A DNA stretch of 42,086 bases from a virus. Shown piece after piece: positions 14,601 through 22,663 of the stretch. The first letter of the stretch is position 1, and every line of letters begins with the position of its first letter. The notes under the pieces were generated by a model, which was not told the DNA's origin, searched no databases, and worked only from the letters and a program-made list of their open reading frames with translations. The position numbers and the translations under genes are program-made. The stretch is from the IMG/VR virus record IMGVR_UViG_3300047360_000110, positions 1-42,086 of that record. One strand, 5' to 3'.

Positions 14601-17600
14601 ATTAGTAGCGTTTATGTTAGCTACATCTAATGATACACCTAATTCCTCAGCTAACGACTTACCAGTATCGTAGTTTATAATACTATTTAAATCAATACCA
14701 GCTTGAGCAAGTCTTATAGCTGGGTTGTCTAGTATAGTATAACCTTCTGGAAGCACAGCAGCTAAATTAGCTTTGTCTAACTTATAATCATCTGCTTTAG
14801 ATAGTCTTGTTTGATAGTAATTTTTTTTAATAGCTGGCATTATAATGTTAGTAGTGCCAGTTGAAAACCCAAAAATTATAGAGCTACCAATTACTGAGGC
14901 TGGAGGATTGTGTTCTTCCCTGTATTTAGCGCCAGTTCTTTGTTCTGGCTTAGCCTCTTTAGACGCGTACGCTTCTGTTTTAGATTTATATCTAAATGGC
15001 GCGGCTATTTTAATTAAACCGCTAGTAGCTTGGTAACCTTGAAGTATAACCATAGACGCTAACGAGCTAGGCATACCGGATTTTATAGCTGAGTCAAGCT
15101 GCATAACAACATCCTCTAACACTTCCATGTTAACTTTAGCTTGCGCTTTACCAGCATCTGTGTCAGCAGCTTTAACAGTAACTCTTTTGGCTACCTTGTC
15201 TTCAATTCCACCTAGATTTTCTTTTGCTGCAGCTAAAGCTTCTATGTATGCTGGATCTTTAACACCGTAATATAACTTTCCTCTAGCTGGTAAAAGCGTA
15301 ACACCCTCGCCAAACTGTTCTACAACTTGCTCAGCAGTAGGTTGACTAAATAATTTTTTACCATTTTTGTTTTTTCTAATTTTACCATCATCATCGCGTC
15401 TAGGTATACCCATTATCTCTCCACCGTTGCTGAGTTTATAATAAACATTACCATCAGCTTTTCTTTCATACCTAGATCCGCTAGAAGCAAACGCTCCTCC
15501 TAAAAACACATTGGGTCTTAGCTTGTACTTTTTAATGTAGTTAAGAAAATTACGTTGTATTGTAGGTCTAGTGTCATCTTTAACACTAGCGCTTTCTTCA
15601 CCTAAAGTTTTTAAAGTTGTATTAATGTTTTGAGCTACAGAAACAGCTATTAATTTTTCAGCTTGTTTAGGTGTTAGTGTATCTCTAACTTTTGCACGTG
15701 TACTAAATTTAGCACCAGCTCTAGCTCTTTCAGGTTTACTAGGTATAAGATCTTCAACCATACGGTTTCTAATGCTAGTATTAAATAACCCTCGTATAGT
15801 TTGACCTACTCTATCTCTGTAAATAGGTTTAACAGGTTTCTCTCTAATGATATTTAAATAATCTTTTAGTGTGCCTGTTAGCTCGCCATCTGTGTACAGA
15901 GCATTCATTACATTATTAGGTATAAACGTAGCTTTACCAAAGTCATCTTTAGTTTTTGGTAATCTAGCAAAGTCGCTAGTAGCGTTATCTATTAAGTATT
16001 GCTTTACACGTGTTAAACCTTCACTATCTTTCTTAGAGTAATTACGTTTTTTATCATATATAGTTTCTGGATTTACACCAAACATTTTACCATATATCTC
16101 TGCAACAGTAACTGGTACGTTTTTAGTTTGACCAAACCTTGTAATGTCTTGACCTTTGAACGCTTTGTTAGTAGCATCTGATATTTGTTTTTCAGCTTCA
16201 GCTTTATTCTTTACACCTAAATTAGTTAACACTGTGTCGCTAAACCTAGTTGTTTCGGTAGGTTTTCTTGGACCTTTAGCTTCTTTAGTAACTTCTACTG
16301 TAGCTTCTTCGGCTACAACACCTCTAGCCTCTGTAACGTCTTCTGTGAACTCTTCACCTAAAATTCTATTAGAAGCTTCAATAGCTCTTGCTGGTAGAAA
16401 CTTGTTTATGTAAGCTGCTAATGGTACACCTGATTCAGGATCATACTCGCTAATTAAATCTATTATACCACGCTTACCTGTTTCTATTTCGTCTGTAAGT
16501 AGTTGTCTATCAAACCCTGGCGCTTCAGACCTACGCTCAACTAGTTTGCTAGTAATAGGTTTAAACTGTTCTATAACTTCAAACGCTCCAGCTGTACCTT
16601 GCTGATCGTATATTTCTTGAACCTTTTGAGATGCTTCAGTTTGAGTTGAAGCTTTGCTAGTCGGTTGAGTAACCTCAACATCTTCATCTACTTGAGTAAG
16701 AGTACCTAGTGCTCCTTGCTCTGCTGTAGCTACAACTTGCTCGCTAATTTTACCTTTAATTAAACTTTTGTTGTAGTCTTTAATAAAGTTAATTACATCT
16801 TTACCCTCGTTAAACACAACTCTAGCTTTACTGTCTCCAAATATTTTATCTAAACCTCTTTTAATTTTATCTACAATAGTTTCTTTTATAACTATGTCAC
16901 CATTAATAACAGCTTCGCTTAACAATGTTAAACCTTCTTCGAACGCATCATCTTTACTTATCTGACCTTTATTAGCTTTATCTAAATAACCAGCTAATCT
17001 TTGTTTATATTCCGGTGTAACTAGTGTAGTATTAACATTATTTAAAGCTTCTATAACAGCTACACCTAATTGTGTTGCAGATCCAGGATTATCAGCTACT
17101 GTTTTTAATAACACAGCATGTAATAACTCGTGTGCTTTAGTGGTTATAACATTGTCTTTTTTATTAGCTTCTTCGTTGTAAAGTATTACGGTTTCACCTT
17201 TGTCGTTAAACAATATAGTGCCGTAGTTTTGAGAATCTTTTTCGTCTACTACAAAACCTTGTTCTTGAAGCTTTTTTATTTTGCTTTTAGCCTCTGTTTC
17301 ATCTTTAGCTGTATCTGTCTTAACGCCTAATTTTTTAGCAAGAGCTTCAGTTGATTTTGCTATTTTAGCTTCTGTCTCAGCTCTACTTTTTTGAACTCTT
17401 GAATCGGCTATTTGCTCGTCAATAAGTTTTATTTCTTCATCTATTTCACCTCTAAAAGACGGATCAAGATTTTTTCTTTTGTCTAGTAAATTTTGCTTTT
17501 GAACTACAAGATCTAATTGTTCAGCTGTTACGTTTTCTGGAGACACAGCTGCAGCTCTAATTATATTTCTAGTAAAGTACTCAGCATTGTTAAGCTGTTC

Positions 17601-19619
17601 TACCATTTCAGTATCTTCCATGTTTTCCGCTATAGATTTTTGATACTTTATTTGATCTAATAAAAGTGTTTGGTTTTTTATAACACCTTTGTAAACTTGA
17701 TCCTTAGCTGCGTTAAAAGTTTTAACTGTACCTACAGTTTGTAAACCACCTGATAAAGCGAGCGTGCCTGCTAGTAAGGTTTTTTGTTCTCTTATAAAAT
17801 CATTATAATCAGGTAATCCTAAATTAAAACCTAAATTATTTGCCAACTGAAAAGCGTACTCTACTTGCTCTTCACCGTACTCTTTAGCAACGTTAGACAC
17901 AAAAGCAGAAGACGCTTTTGATATAGCCTGTTTGTTCGCGGCTGACTTTAAGTTACCTCTAAAGTTTTGTAGCAAGTTTTTACCAGCGCTAGATTTTAAA
18001 AAGTTTATATCAGGCATAACAGACTGGGCTAAACCTGTAGCTAATGAAGCCATAGATCCATAAGCCAAGGCTTGTTCGGGAGTTAAACCATCTGCTTCGC
18101 CTTGTTTAATATTATCAGCAACCGTCATTTTAAAAGCCGCGTTAGCCATGGTAATATCTCGCTTAAGCTTATCGCTTAAACCAAAAACTCTACCTTTTTT
18201 ACCACCAATAGTATTACCTATTAATTTTTCTACACCTTTTAAATCACCTTTTCTAGCAGAAGCCATAATGCCCAACGTAAAAGGTAACATGTCAGCTGTC
18301 ATTTTTACATACGCTAAAGGGTCTTTTACATATTTACCATCTTCATCTAAAACTTCAGCTTGTCCAACTTCACCCATTACGTTATAGTTAGTTAAATTAT
18401 CAGCTGTATCTTTAAACGCATCAAAGTAACTATAACTATTTGGATCTGTAAACATATCTCCAACAGTGCTTAAAACCAACGCAGGAAAATTTAATAATAC
18501 TTCTCCACCTGTTTTAAATATACCACCTCCAAGTCTAGAAGTTAAGTCAGTAACGTCTCCAGGTATTGTCACGCCTAAAAGCTTACTATCTTCACTTATA
18601 GATTTGTTGTATTCTTTTATATCGTCAGTTAACTGAAAGTTGTTTTCAATAAAACCTTTAGCTAAGTTAACACCATACTCTGCGTTCAGTGAATTAATAT
18701 CTTGCTCGTAGGTTTCTACTAAAGTTTTTCTACTCTCATTTAAACTATCAGCATTAGATTTTAAAGTTTTTAATTTATCTATTAAATTATTATATAAATC
18801 TGCAGAAGCCTGAGTAGCTATTATAGGTTTACCGTTATCAAAATTAAAAGTAGAGTTTATTCTATCTTGTACAGCTTTAGCTTCAGATTTTATAGGATCA
18901 TATTGCTTGTCATAATCTTCTAGAGCACTTTGAAAATCATTTTCTAAAGTAGATAAAGATCTATCAATAACACTACCTTTAGCTTTTTTTATAATGCTTT
19001 CTTTTTCTTTTAAATTTAAAAAACCTTTTCTAGCTTTTTCTAATGTTCTAGAGTCTAAGTCTTTAGCTATTTCTATTCTAGTAAATAAATCTAAATTTAA
19101 AGGCTCATAAGTTGATTCTTCATCTTTACTTTTTGTAGCACTAAAAAGCTTACCTAGCTGACCTAAATAACCTAAAAAGCCTTGGTCTTTAGTGCTAGAA
19201 AACTCACCTGTATCTTTTTGTATTTGTTCAAAAGCCTCTTCATATTCTGGAGATAAAACTAAATCTTTCCAGTAAGAAAAAGGTTTTGGAGCGTCAGCTG
19301 TTACAACAACTTCATCAAGCTCTACTGGTTGCTGCATTATGGCGGCTTCTTCTAAAGCGTTTAATTTTCTTCTTTTTAATATAGCTTCTTGTGAATTATC
19401 TATTGGTTGTGATTCCGAAGAAATATCTACCGATTCTGATTCCGTACTCTCGGGTGCTGTCCCGGTTGTCGGTGTTACAGTTGCACCCTCGTCCGCAACA
19501 CCGTTTGTCTTTCCCTCTTCTTCTACAACTTCTACAGCGTCAGGAAAAGTATCTTTAAACTCTTTTACTTTATCTTCTGGAAGATCGTAAATAGTTTCAC
19601 CAACTTTAAATGTAAACAT
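11679..19619 (-). CDS. Giant polyvalent internal virion / DNA-ejection protein
   Basis: This 2646-aa protein is by far the largest here. It opens with FKVGETIYDLP and a disordered acidic region (30-110). Residues 440-660 have several hydrophobic Gly/Ala-rich helices that could enter membranes. A gluzincin-like metalloprotease motif HELLH lies at 830-834, with Glu894/895/902 as possible third ligand. Residues about 1025-1090 resemble sigma-70 region 2. A HAD-type phosphatase lies at about 1805-1965 (DFDDT at 1812-1816, LTART, ADD). The end is helical with a KKRKV-rich tail. By size, position after tail genes and domain mix, it matches polyvalent proteins packed in phage heads and injected with DNA, analogous to T7 gp16. 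The enzymatic roles are inferred. Confidence 0.82.
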   Translation of the reverse strand: MFTFKVGETIYDLPEDKVKEFKDTFPDAVEVVEEEGKTNGVADEGATVTPTTGTAPESTESESVDISSESQPIDNSQEAILKRRKLNALEEAAIMQQPVELDEVVVTADAPKPFSYWKDLVLSPEYEEAFEQIQKDTGEFSSTKDQGFLGYLGQLGKLFSATKSKDEESTYEPLNLDLFTRIEIAKDLDSRTLEKARKGFLNLKEKESIIKKAKGSVIDRSLSTLENDFQSALEDYDKQYDPIKSEAKAVQDRINSTFNFDNGKPIIATQASADLYNNLIDKLKTLKSNADSLNESRKTLVETYEQDINSLNAEYGVNLAKGFIENNFQLTDDIKEYNKSISEDSKLLGVTIPGDVTDLTSRLGGGIFKTGGEVLLNFPALVLSTVGDMFTDPNSYSYFDAFKDTADNLTNYNVMGEVGQAEVLDEDGKYVKDPLAYVKMTADMLPFTLGIMASARKGDLKGVEKLIGNTIGGKKGRVFGLSDKLKRDITMANAAFKMTVADNIKQGEADGLTPEQALAYGSMASLATGLAQSVMPDINFLKSSAGKNLLQNFRGNLKSAANKQAISKASSAFVSNVAKEYGEEQVEYAFQLANNLGFNLGLPDYNDFIREQKTLLAGTLALSGGLQTVGTVKTFNAAKDQVYKGVIKNQTLLLDQIKYQKSIAENMEDTEMVEQLNNAEYFTRNIIRAAAVSPENVTAEQLDLVVQKQNLLDKRKNLDPSFRGEIDEEIKLIDEQIADSRVQKSRAETEAKIAKSTEALAKKLGVKTDTAKDETEAKSKIKKLQEQGFVVDEKDSQNYGTILFNDKGETVILYNEEANKKDNVITTKAHELLHAVLLKTVADNPGSATQLGVAVIEALNNVNTTLVTPEYKQRLAGYLDKANKGQISKDDAFEEGLTLLSEAVINGDIVIKETIVDKIKRGLDKIFGDSKARVVFNEGKDVINFIKDYNKSLIKGKISEQVVATAEQGALGTLTQVDEDVEVTQPTSKASTQTEASQKVQEIYDQQGTAGAFEVIEQFKPITSKLVERRSEAPGFDRQLLTDEIETGKRGIIDLISEYDPESGVPLAAYINKFLPARAIEASNRILGEEFTEDVTEARGVVAEEATVEVTKEAKGPRKPTETTRFSDTVLTNLGVKNKAEAEKQISDATNKAFKGQDITRFGQTKNVPVTVAEIYGKMFGVNPETIYDKKRNYSKKDSEGLTRVKQYLIDNATSDFARLPKTKDDFGKATFIPNNVMNALYTDGELTGTLKDYLNIIREKPVKPIYRDRVGQTIRGLFNTSIRNRMVEDLIPSKPERARAGAKFSTRAKVRDTLTPKQAEKLIAVSVAQNINTTLKTLGEESASVKDDTRPTIQRNFLNYIKKYKLRPNVFLGGAFASSGSRYERKADGNVYYKLSNGGEIMGIPRRDDDGKIRKNKNGKKLFSQPTAEQVVEQFGEGVTLLPARGKLYYGVKDPAYIEALAAAKENLGGIEDKVAKRVTVKAADTDAGKAQAKVNMEVLEDVVMQLDSAIKSGMPSSLASMVILQGYQATSGLIKIAAPFRYKSKTEAYASKEAKPEQRTGAKYREEHNPPASVIGSSIIFGFSTGTTNIIMPAIKKNYYQTRLSKADDYKLDKANLAAVLPEGYTILDNPAIRLAQAGIDLNSIINYDTGKSLAEELGVSLDVANINATNVAQQNQLVAEVIQGNRTPESAQKYLNEFTKLKSKSKASSRNNSKIPSNVRIEDPSTFDPFGMVDVVARQMFPEQANSDAVKAGKLTSYEALDAEQKLQVMAKVPGSPVEQTIAVMDTIDTAIANARKASAKPKGISVWDFDDTLATTKSNVLYTMPDGTEGVLNAEEFAKQGEDMLQQGAEFDFSEFEKVTKGAKGPMFEKAVARNRKFGNNNVFILTARTQAAAEPIHEFLKAIGLDIPLKNIVGLGNSTPEAKARWVVGKAAEGYNDFYFADDAYKNVKAVQNALEVLDVKSKTQQAFRKASSPEKLDADFNTILEQTTGIASEKEYKKVKAEVAGASLGRVFRGIPYSAQDFIGLLYETLSKGKLGDAQMAWYKKHLIDPYARAVNDIDNARLSVMQDYRALKKQLGFVPKNLRKKIPGEPYSREQAVRVYIWNKLGYEVPGISKQDLKELTEYVTENADLQVFADQVIAIQKGEYTKPKEGWPAGTITTDIQESINTGVRAKYLTQWQNNVDVIFSEKNMNKLEAAYGKKWRKAMENMLGRMETGRNRNFSDDSLTARFTDWLQGSIGAIMFFNSRSSLLQNLSSINFLNFTDNNPLAAAKAFANQKQYWSDFSKLINSDFLKARRSGLRMNVNEADIADMAKKGGPRAVISKLLQFGFTPTQVADSFAIASGGATFYRNRIKSLMKQGMSQAEAETQAFEDFRETAEESQQSSRPDRISMQQAGPLGRLILAFQNTPSQYARIIDKSVRDLKNNRGDRKTNISKIIYYSTVQNLLFNALQQALFAFAFDDEEPEDEEKKDKYISIANGMADSLLRGTGVAGGVLSVTKNAIMRIVKESQKDNPNYEKVGADLQRIAPPISSKLSKINQAARSFKWDKDEMINGGWGLDNPAYLAVGNVVSATTNIPMDRAVKKINNLTKASDSELETWERLALLGGWQDWEIGIEEEKKKTQKRKVKKRKVKKRKVKK
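11682..11726. repeat. Three 15-bp tandem repeats encoding KKRKV units
   Basis: A 15-base unit TTTTTTTACTTTACG (as read on +) occurs twice exactly and a third time with changes, at the 3' end of the giant gene. On the - strand it encodes repeated KKRKV at the extreme C-terminus. Each unit contains a run of seven T, so slippage could change copy number. Confidence 0.85.
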
Positions 19620-19631
19620 ATTTAATTAATT

Positions 19632-21308
19632 TTATTGTCTAACAATGTATGGGCCAAATTTTTCAGCTTTAATAATATCTTGCGCATCACCTTCTGTTAT
19701 ACCCATTTCTATTAAAAGAGCTTTTTTTACTGCGGTAGGTGACATTGCTTTTGGACCTTCAACTGTTATTTCATTGTTTTCAGTGCCATACTCTATACCA
19801 GGTTTATCGTCTCTTTCAAACTCTTCTATGCGACCTATATTTAGATCTCTCATAACACGCATAATATCTTCTAAGTTTGTAAGATTAGTAACATCTATTC
19901 TTTCACTTAAGTCTTTTAATTTATCTTGATAGTCTGCTCTTCTTATTTCACCTTCAGTAGGTTTTTTATCGTCTTCAGGTTTTTGCTTTCTACGACGCTC
20001 TTCTTTTGTTTTAGTGTAGTATATTACACTTTCACCTGCTATTAAAGGGTTTTGTTCTTCGTACTCTGGAAACTCTTCTTTATATCTAGCGACGTCTTGT
20101 TCTGTGGCTTCTCTAGTTTCAACCTGTTTGTTACCAAACATTCTTATTAAGTCGTTATGCTCAAGACTGTCTTTTATAAATTGTATTTGGCCAGTTTCAC
20201 CTTTACCTATCCACTCTTCTTTAGCAAAAGATTTACCTAAATTATATTTTATATACTTAAGCTGTTCATCTAAAGGCATTTGCAGTAAACCTTTAGCTTT
20301 ACTATCTAACATAGACTTGTACGTAATGTCTTCTGTAAGCATCTCTACATTAAAATGTCTTTCTGTGGTGACTATTTCGTCATCACCTTGAGGGTTTATT
20401 GATATTATAGACTTAGAATTAAAGCCTTTACCTGTTGGTGTGTCTTGATCATTAAGAAAACCAGACGTGCGTAGCGCGTCGTTTGTGTCAATTAATTCAG
20501 GTAGTTTAGTAACTAAGCCTCTACCATCAGCCCACTTGTCTACATCTCTAGACCAAATAAAATTAGCGTCTGAATCTTCTAAACCATAAGCATCTTTTAA
20601 CGATGCCCATACGTCACTGCTAGTGTCCATTTGTACAGACACATTCATAATGTTTTTATAGCTACCATCATCTTGTCTAACTCTTTCTAGCTTTTTATGC
20701 ACGCCATTAGAGGCATTTCTGTTCAATAATGATTCAGCAACAACTAAGTTTTGATACTCTTCTTTGCCTTCGCCAATTATATCAAACCCATTAGCGCCGT
20801 CAAAGTTACCTATATCAAAAGCCTTTTGCTCTTTAAGTGGTGTTAATCCACTAATTATTTTACCTGTTTGATCTAATGTAGTTGTCTGATATGACTGCGC
20901 ATTGTTAACTATATTAGAATAAGCTATTCGCTGAGCACTTGTTAACTCAGGATTAAGAGCTAATTCTGTTTGAGCGTCAATAGCACCTATGTTATATTCA
21001 ACACCATCGTGTATATATGGTTCACCAGTTTCTAATAAACCTATAGCGGTTTGTTTAAATTGCTGTAAAAAGTCTGGATCTTTTATACTAGAAGCTGTTT
21101 CATTTAATTCTTTAAGATGTTCTAATGTGGCTTTGTTTTTGTAAAGCTGTTTAGCCTGTTTTTGTTTTTCTACTAAAGCTTGTTCTTTTTGTTTAGCTTC
21201 TTGAATTTGTTTAAACCTATTTGAAAAAGCGTCTGAGCTTTCTTGAAAAGATTTAATATACATATCTGCAGAGCGATCTAATATTACTTGTGGATTTCTA
21301 TAACTCAT
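19632..21308 (-). CDS. Internal virion-like protein, unknown fold
   Basis: This 558-aa protein lies between the S74 protein and the giant protein, the usual place of a second internal (core) protein such as T7 gp15. Residues 15-90 are a strong charged coiled coil (RFKQIQEAKQKEQALVEKQK). The middle is mixed alpha/beta. Residues 400-455 are highly charged (TKTKEERRRKQKPEDDKK). The C-terminal 60 residues (TEGDAQDIIKAEKFGPYIV) look like a small folded domain. I see no catalytic motif. It would be part of the ejected DNA-delivery machinery, a role inferred from gene order alone. Confidence 0.65.
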   Translation of the reverse strand: MSYRNPQVILDRSADMYIKSFQESSDAFSNRFKQIQEAKQKEQALVEKQKQAKQLYKNKATLEHLKELNETASSIKDPDFLQQFKQTAIGLLETGEPYIHDGVEYNIGAIDAQTELALNPELTSAQRIAYSNIVNNAQSYQTTTLDQTGKIISGLTPLKEQKAFDIGNFDGANGFDIIGEGKEEYQNLVVAESLLNRNASNGVHKKLERVRQDDGSYKNIMNVSVQMDTSSDVWASLKDAYGLEDSDANFIWSRDVDKWADGRGLVTKLPELIDTNDALRTSGFLNDQDTPTGKGFNSKSIISINPQGDDEIVTTERHFNVEMLTEDITYKSMLDSKAKGLLQMPLDEQLKYIKYNLGKSFAKEEWIGKGETGQIQFIKDSLEHNDLIRMFGNKQVETREATEQDVARYKEEFPEYEEQNPLIAGESVIYYTKTKEERRRKQKPEDDKKPTEGEIRRADYQDKLKDLSERIDVTNLTNLEDIMRVMRDLNIGRIEEFERDDKPGIEYGTENNEITVEGPKAMSPTAVKKALLIEMGITEGDAQDIIKAEKFGPYIVRQ

Positions 21309-21310
21309 AA

Positions 21311-22249
21311 TTATACTTGTTTAAACTCTACATCTATTTTAGAATAATCTATACCATCGTAGTCTTTAAATATATTTTTAATTACAGCGTAACTAGGAAC
21401 TTCATCTGACATAGCTCCCTGCCAAACACCGTTACCAAACATTTTATTTATGTATTCAAAAGCGTATATGTTAATACCACTAGAAGATTTACCTATAAGT
21501 TTTATATTCTTTTTTAATCTTCTATCTGAAGCGCCAGCTAAACCCCCTAACACATCACCAACACCACTAGCAACCCCACCCCAAGCAGCTGCTTTAGCTT
21601 GGTTTGAAGAGGCTTGTTGAGCTCTTGCTTGATCTTGTTGGCCAGCTGCTCTATCTAAATCAGCATTAATACGGTTTTCTTCGTTAGCAAAAACAAAAGC
21701 TTTACCTTCTACGTCAGCTTGTTGCGTCCTTATGCCTTCAGACATAGCTACATCTTGTATTCTTTGTTGCTCTTTAATTTTGTTTTGCTGTAATGTTTCT
21801 TCACCTCTGGCTCTTAATACTTGGTTTTGAGCTTCTTGAGCTTCAATACTAGATGCAATACCTTTTTTGCTTTGTAGCGCTGCTTGAGCAAGAGCGGTTG
21901 CGCCACCAGCAGAAGCGCCAGTAGCTCTAAGAGTATCTAATGTGTTTGCTAAAGCAATATCAGCTTGTTCAGCTTGTATTTCAGCTGCTTGAGTTGCCAC
22001 ACCTAACTGAGAAAACGGATTACTCATTTGTGCACTTAAATCTTTAGCCATAGCTGATAAATCAGTTACACCTTCAAACGGATTTATAACATCACCTCTA
22101 CTAGCTTTTAAACTGTCTATTTCTGCTTGAGCTCTGTCAGCCGCATTTTTAGCTCTACCAGCAGCTTTGTCAGCTTGGTTAGCTGCCACTGCCCCGCCTA
22201 TAACTTTAGCGCCAATCGCTCCTACGGCTAATGCTGTTATTGCTCCCAT
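21311..22249 (-). CDS. Internal virion protein (gp14-like) with S74 autoprotease tail
   Basis: The 312-aa protein starts with a hydrophobic Ala/Gly segment (1-25, ITALAVGAIGAKVIGGAVAA) and continues as a long Ala/Gln-rich helical region (26-235), which is typical of T7 gp14-like ejection proteins. The last 72 residues are a Peptidase_S74 (intramolecular chaperone) domain: SDRRLKKNI starts at Ser241, with Lys246 five residues later forming the Ser-Lys dyad, then YAFEYIN and a short end. S74 domains trimerise their protein and then cut themselves off. They are common on tail spikes; on a gp14-like protein this would be a maturation step for the ejection apparatus. Confidence 0.75.
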   Translation of the reverse strand: MGAITALAVGAIGAKVIGGAVAANQADKAAGRAKNAADRAQAEIDSLKASRGDVINPFEGVTDLSAMAKDLSAQMSNPFSQLGVATQAAEIQAEQADIALANTLDTLRATGASAGGATALAQAALQSKKGIASSIEAQEAQNQVLRARGEETLQQNKIKEQQRIQDVAMSEGIRTQQADVEGKAFVFANEENRINADLDRAAGQQDQARAQQASSNQAKAAAWGGVASGVGDVLGGLAGASDRRLKKNIKLIGKSSSGINIYAFEYINKMFGNGVWQGAMSDEVPSYAVIKNIFKDYDGIDYSKIDVEFKQV

Positions 22250-22250
22250 A

Positions 22251-22658
22251 TTAATTAATCTTTTTAGTTACTTCGTATGATGGATTTTTATCTACTGTCC
22301 ACCCTAATTTCTTGTGCATGTTAATTAAAGGTTTTGATCTACCTATAGTAAACATATATTTAACTCCATTAGCTTTACAAACTTCTTCAGCTGATTTTAT
22401 TAAAAGCTCTATAGCATCTTTTCTGTCAGCTTCTCTGTAATCTGGATTAGATACAACCCACTCAAATAAAGCTCCCTTAGAGTTAGTATAATATATGAAA
22501 CCTGCAGCGATAGGCACGTCTTTTTCTACAATAAGACCACCAGTGGCGTTGTCAGGTAAAAAATCTTTAGGCGGGTTAACCCATTCAGGCCACGCATCCC
22601 ACCACAAACATAACGTGTCCCAATCATTCTCTGTAAGTCTACGTATATTTAATTCCAT
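22251..22658 (-). CDS. GNAT-family N-acetyltransferase
   Basis: This 135-aa protein has the GNAT layout. An N-terminal IRRLTENDWDTL strand-helix is followed by central strands with AAGFIYYT and LFEWVVSNPDYR. A helix with acetyl-CoA-binding character (DRKDAIELLIKSAEEV) comes next, then MFTIGRSKPLINMHKKLGW. It would transfer an acetyl group from acetyl-CoA to an amine. Similar single GNAT genes sit in the tail gene cluster of several podoviruses. The target is unknown and could be a virion or a host protein. It is closely spaced on both sides (1 and 5 bases), so it is expressed late with the structural genes. Confidence 0.8.
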   Translation of the reverse strand: MELNIRRLTENDWDTLCLWWDAWPEWVNPPKDFLPDNATGGLIVEKDVPIAAGFIYYTNSKGALFEWVVSNPDYREADRKDAIELLIKSAEEVCKANGVKYMFTIGRSKPLINMHKKLGWTVDKNPSYEVTKKIN

Positions 22659-22663
22659 TTAAT

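Noticed and set aside
14870-14960. HNH nuclease motif (EEHNPPAS) in the giant protein
   Set aside because: Only one short His-Asn-Pro match is present, with no paired His/Asn or zinc cysteines around it.
16350-16547. A functional stand-alone sigma factor
   Set aside because: Only a region-2-like stretch is visible, embedded in a much larger protein, and no region 4 is seen. It is reported as a similarity only.
12805-19590. Several + strand open frames of 60-95 codons across the giant gene
   Set aside because: They are antisense shadows of one continuous - strand frame, with low-complexity Leu/Ser-rich products and no sensible starts.
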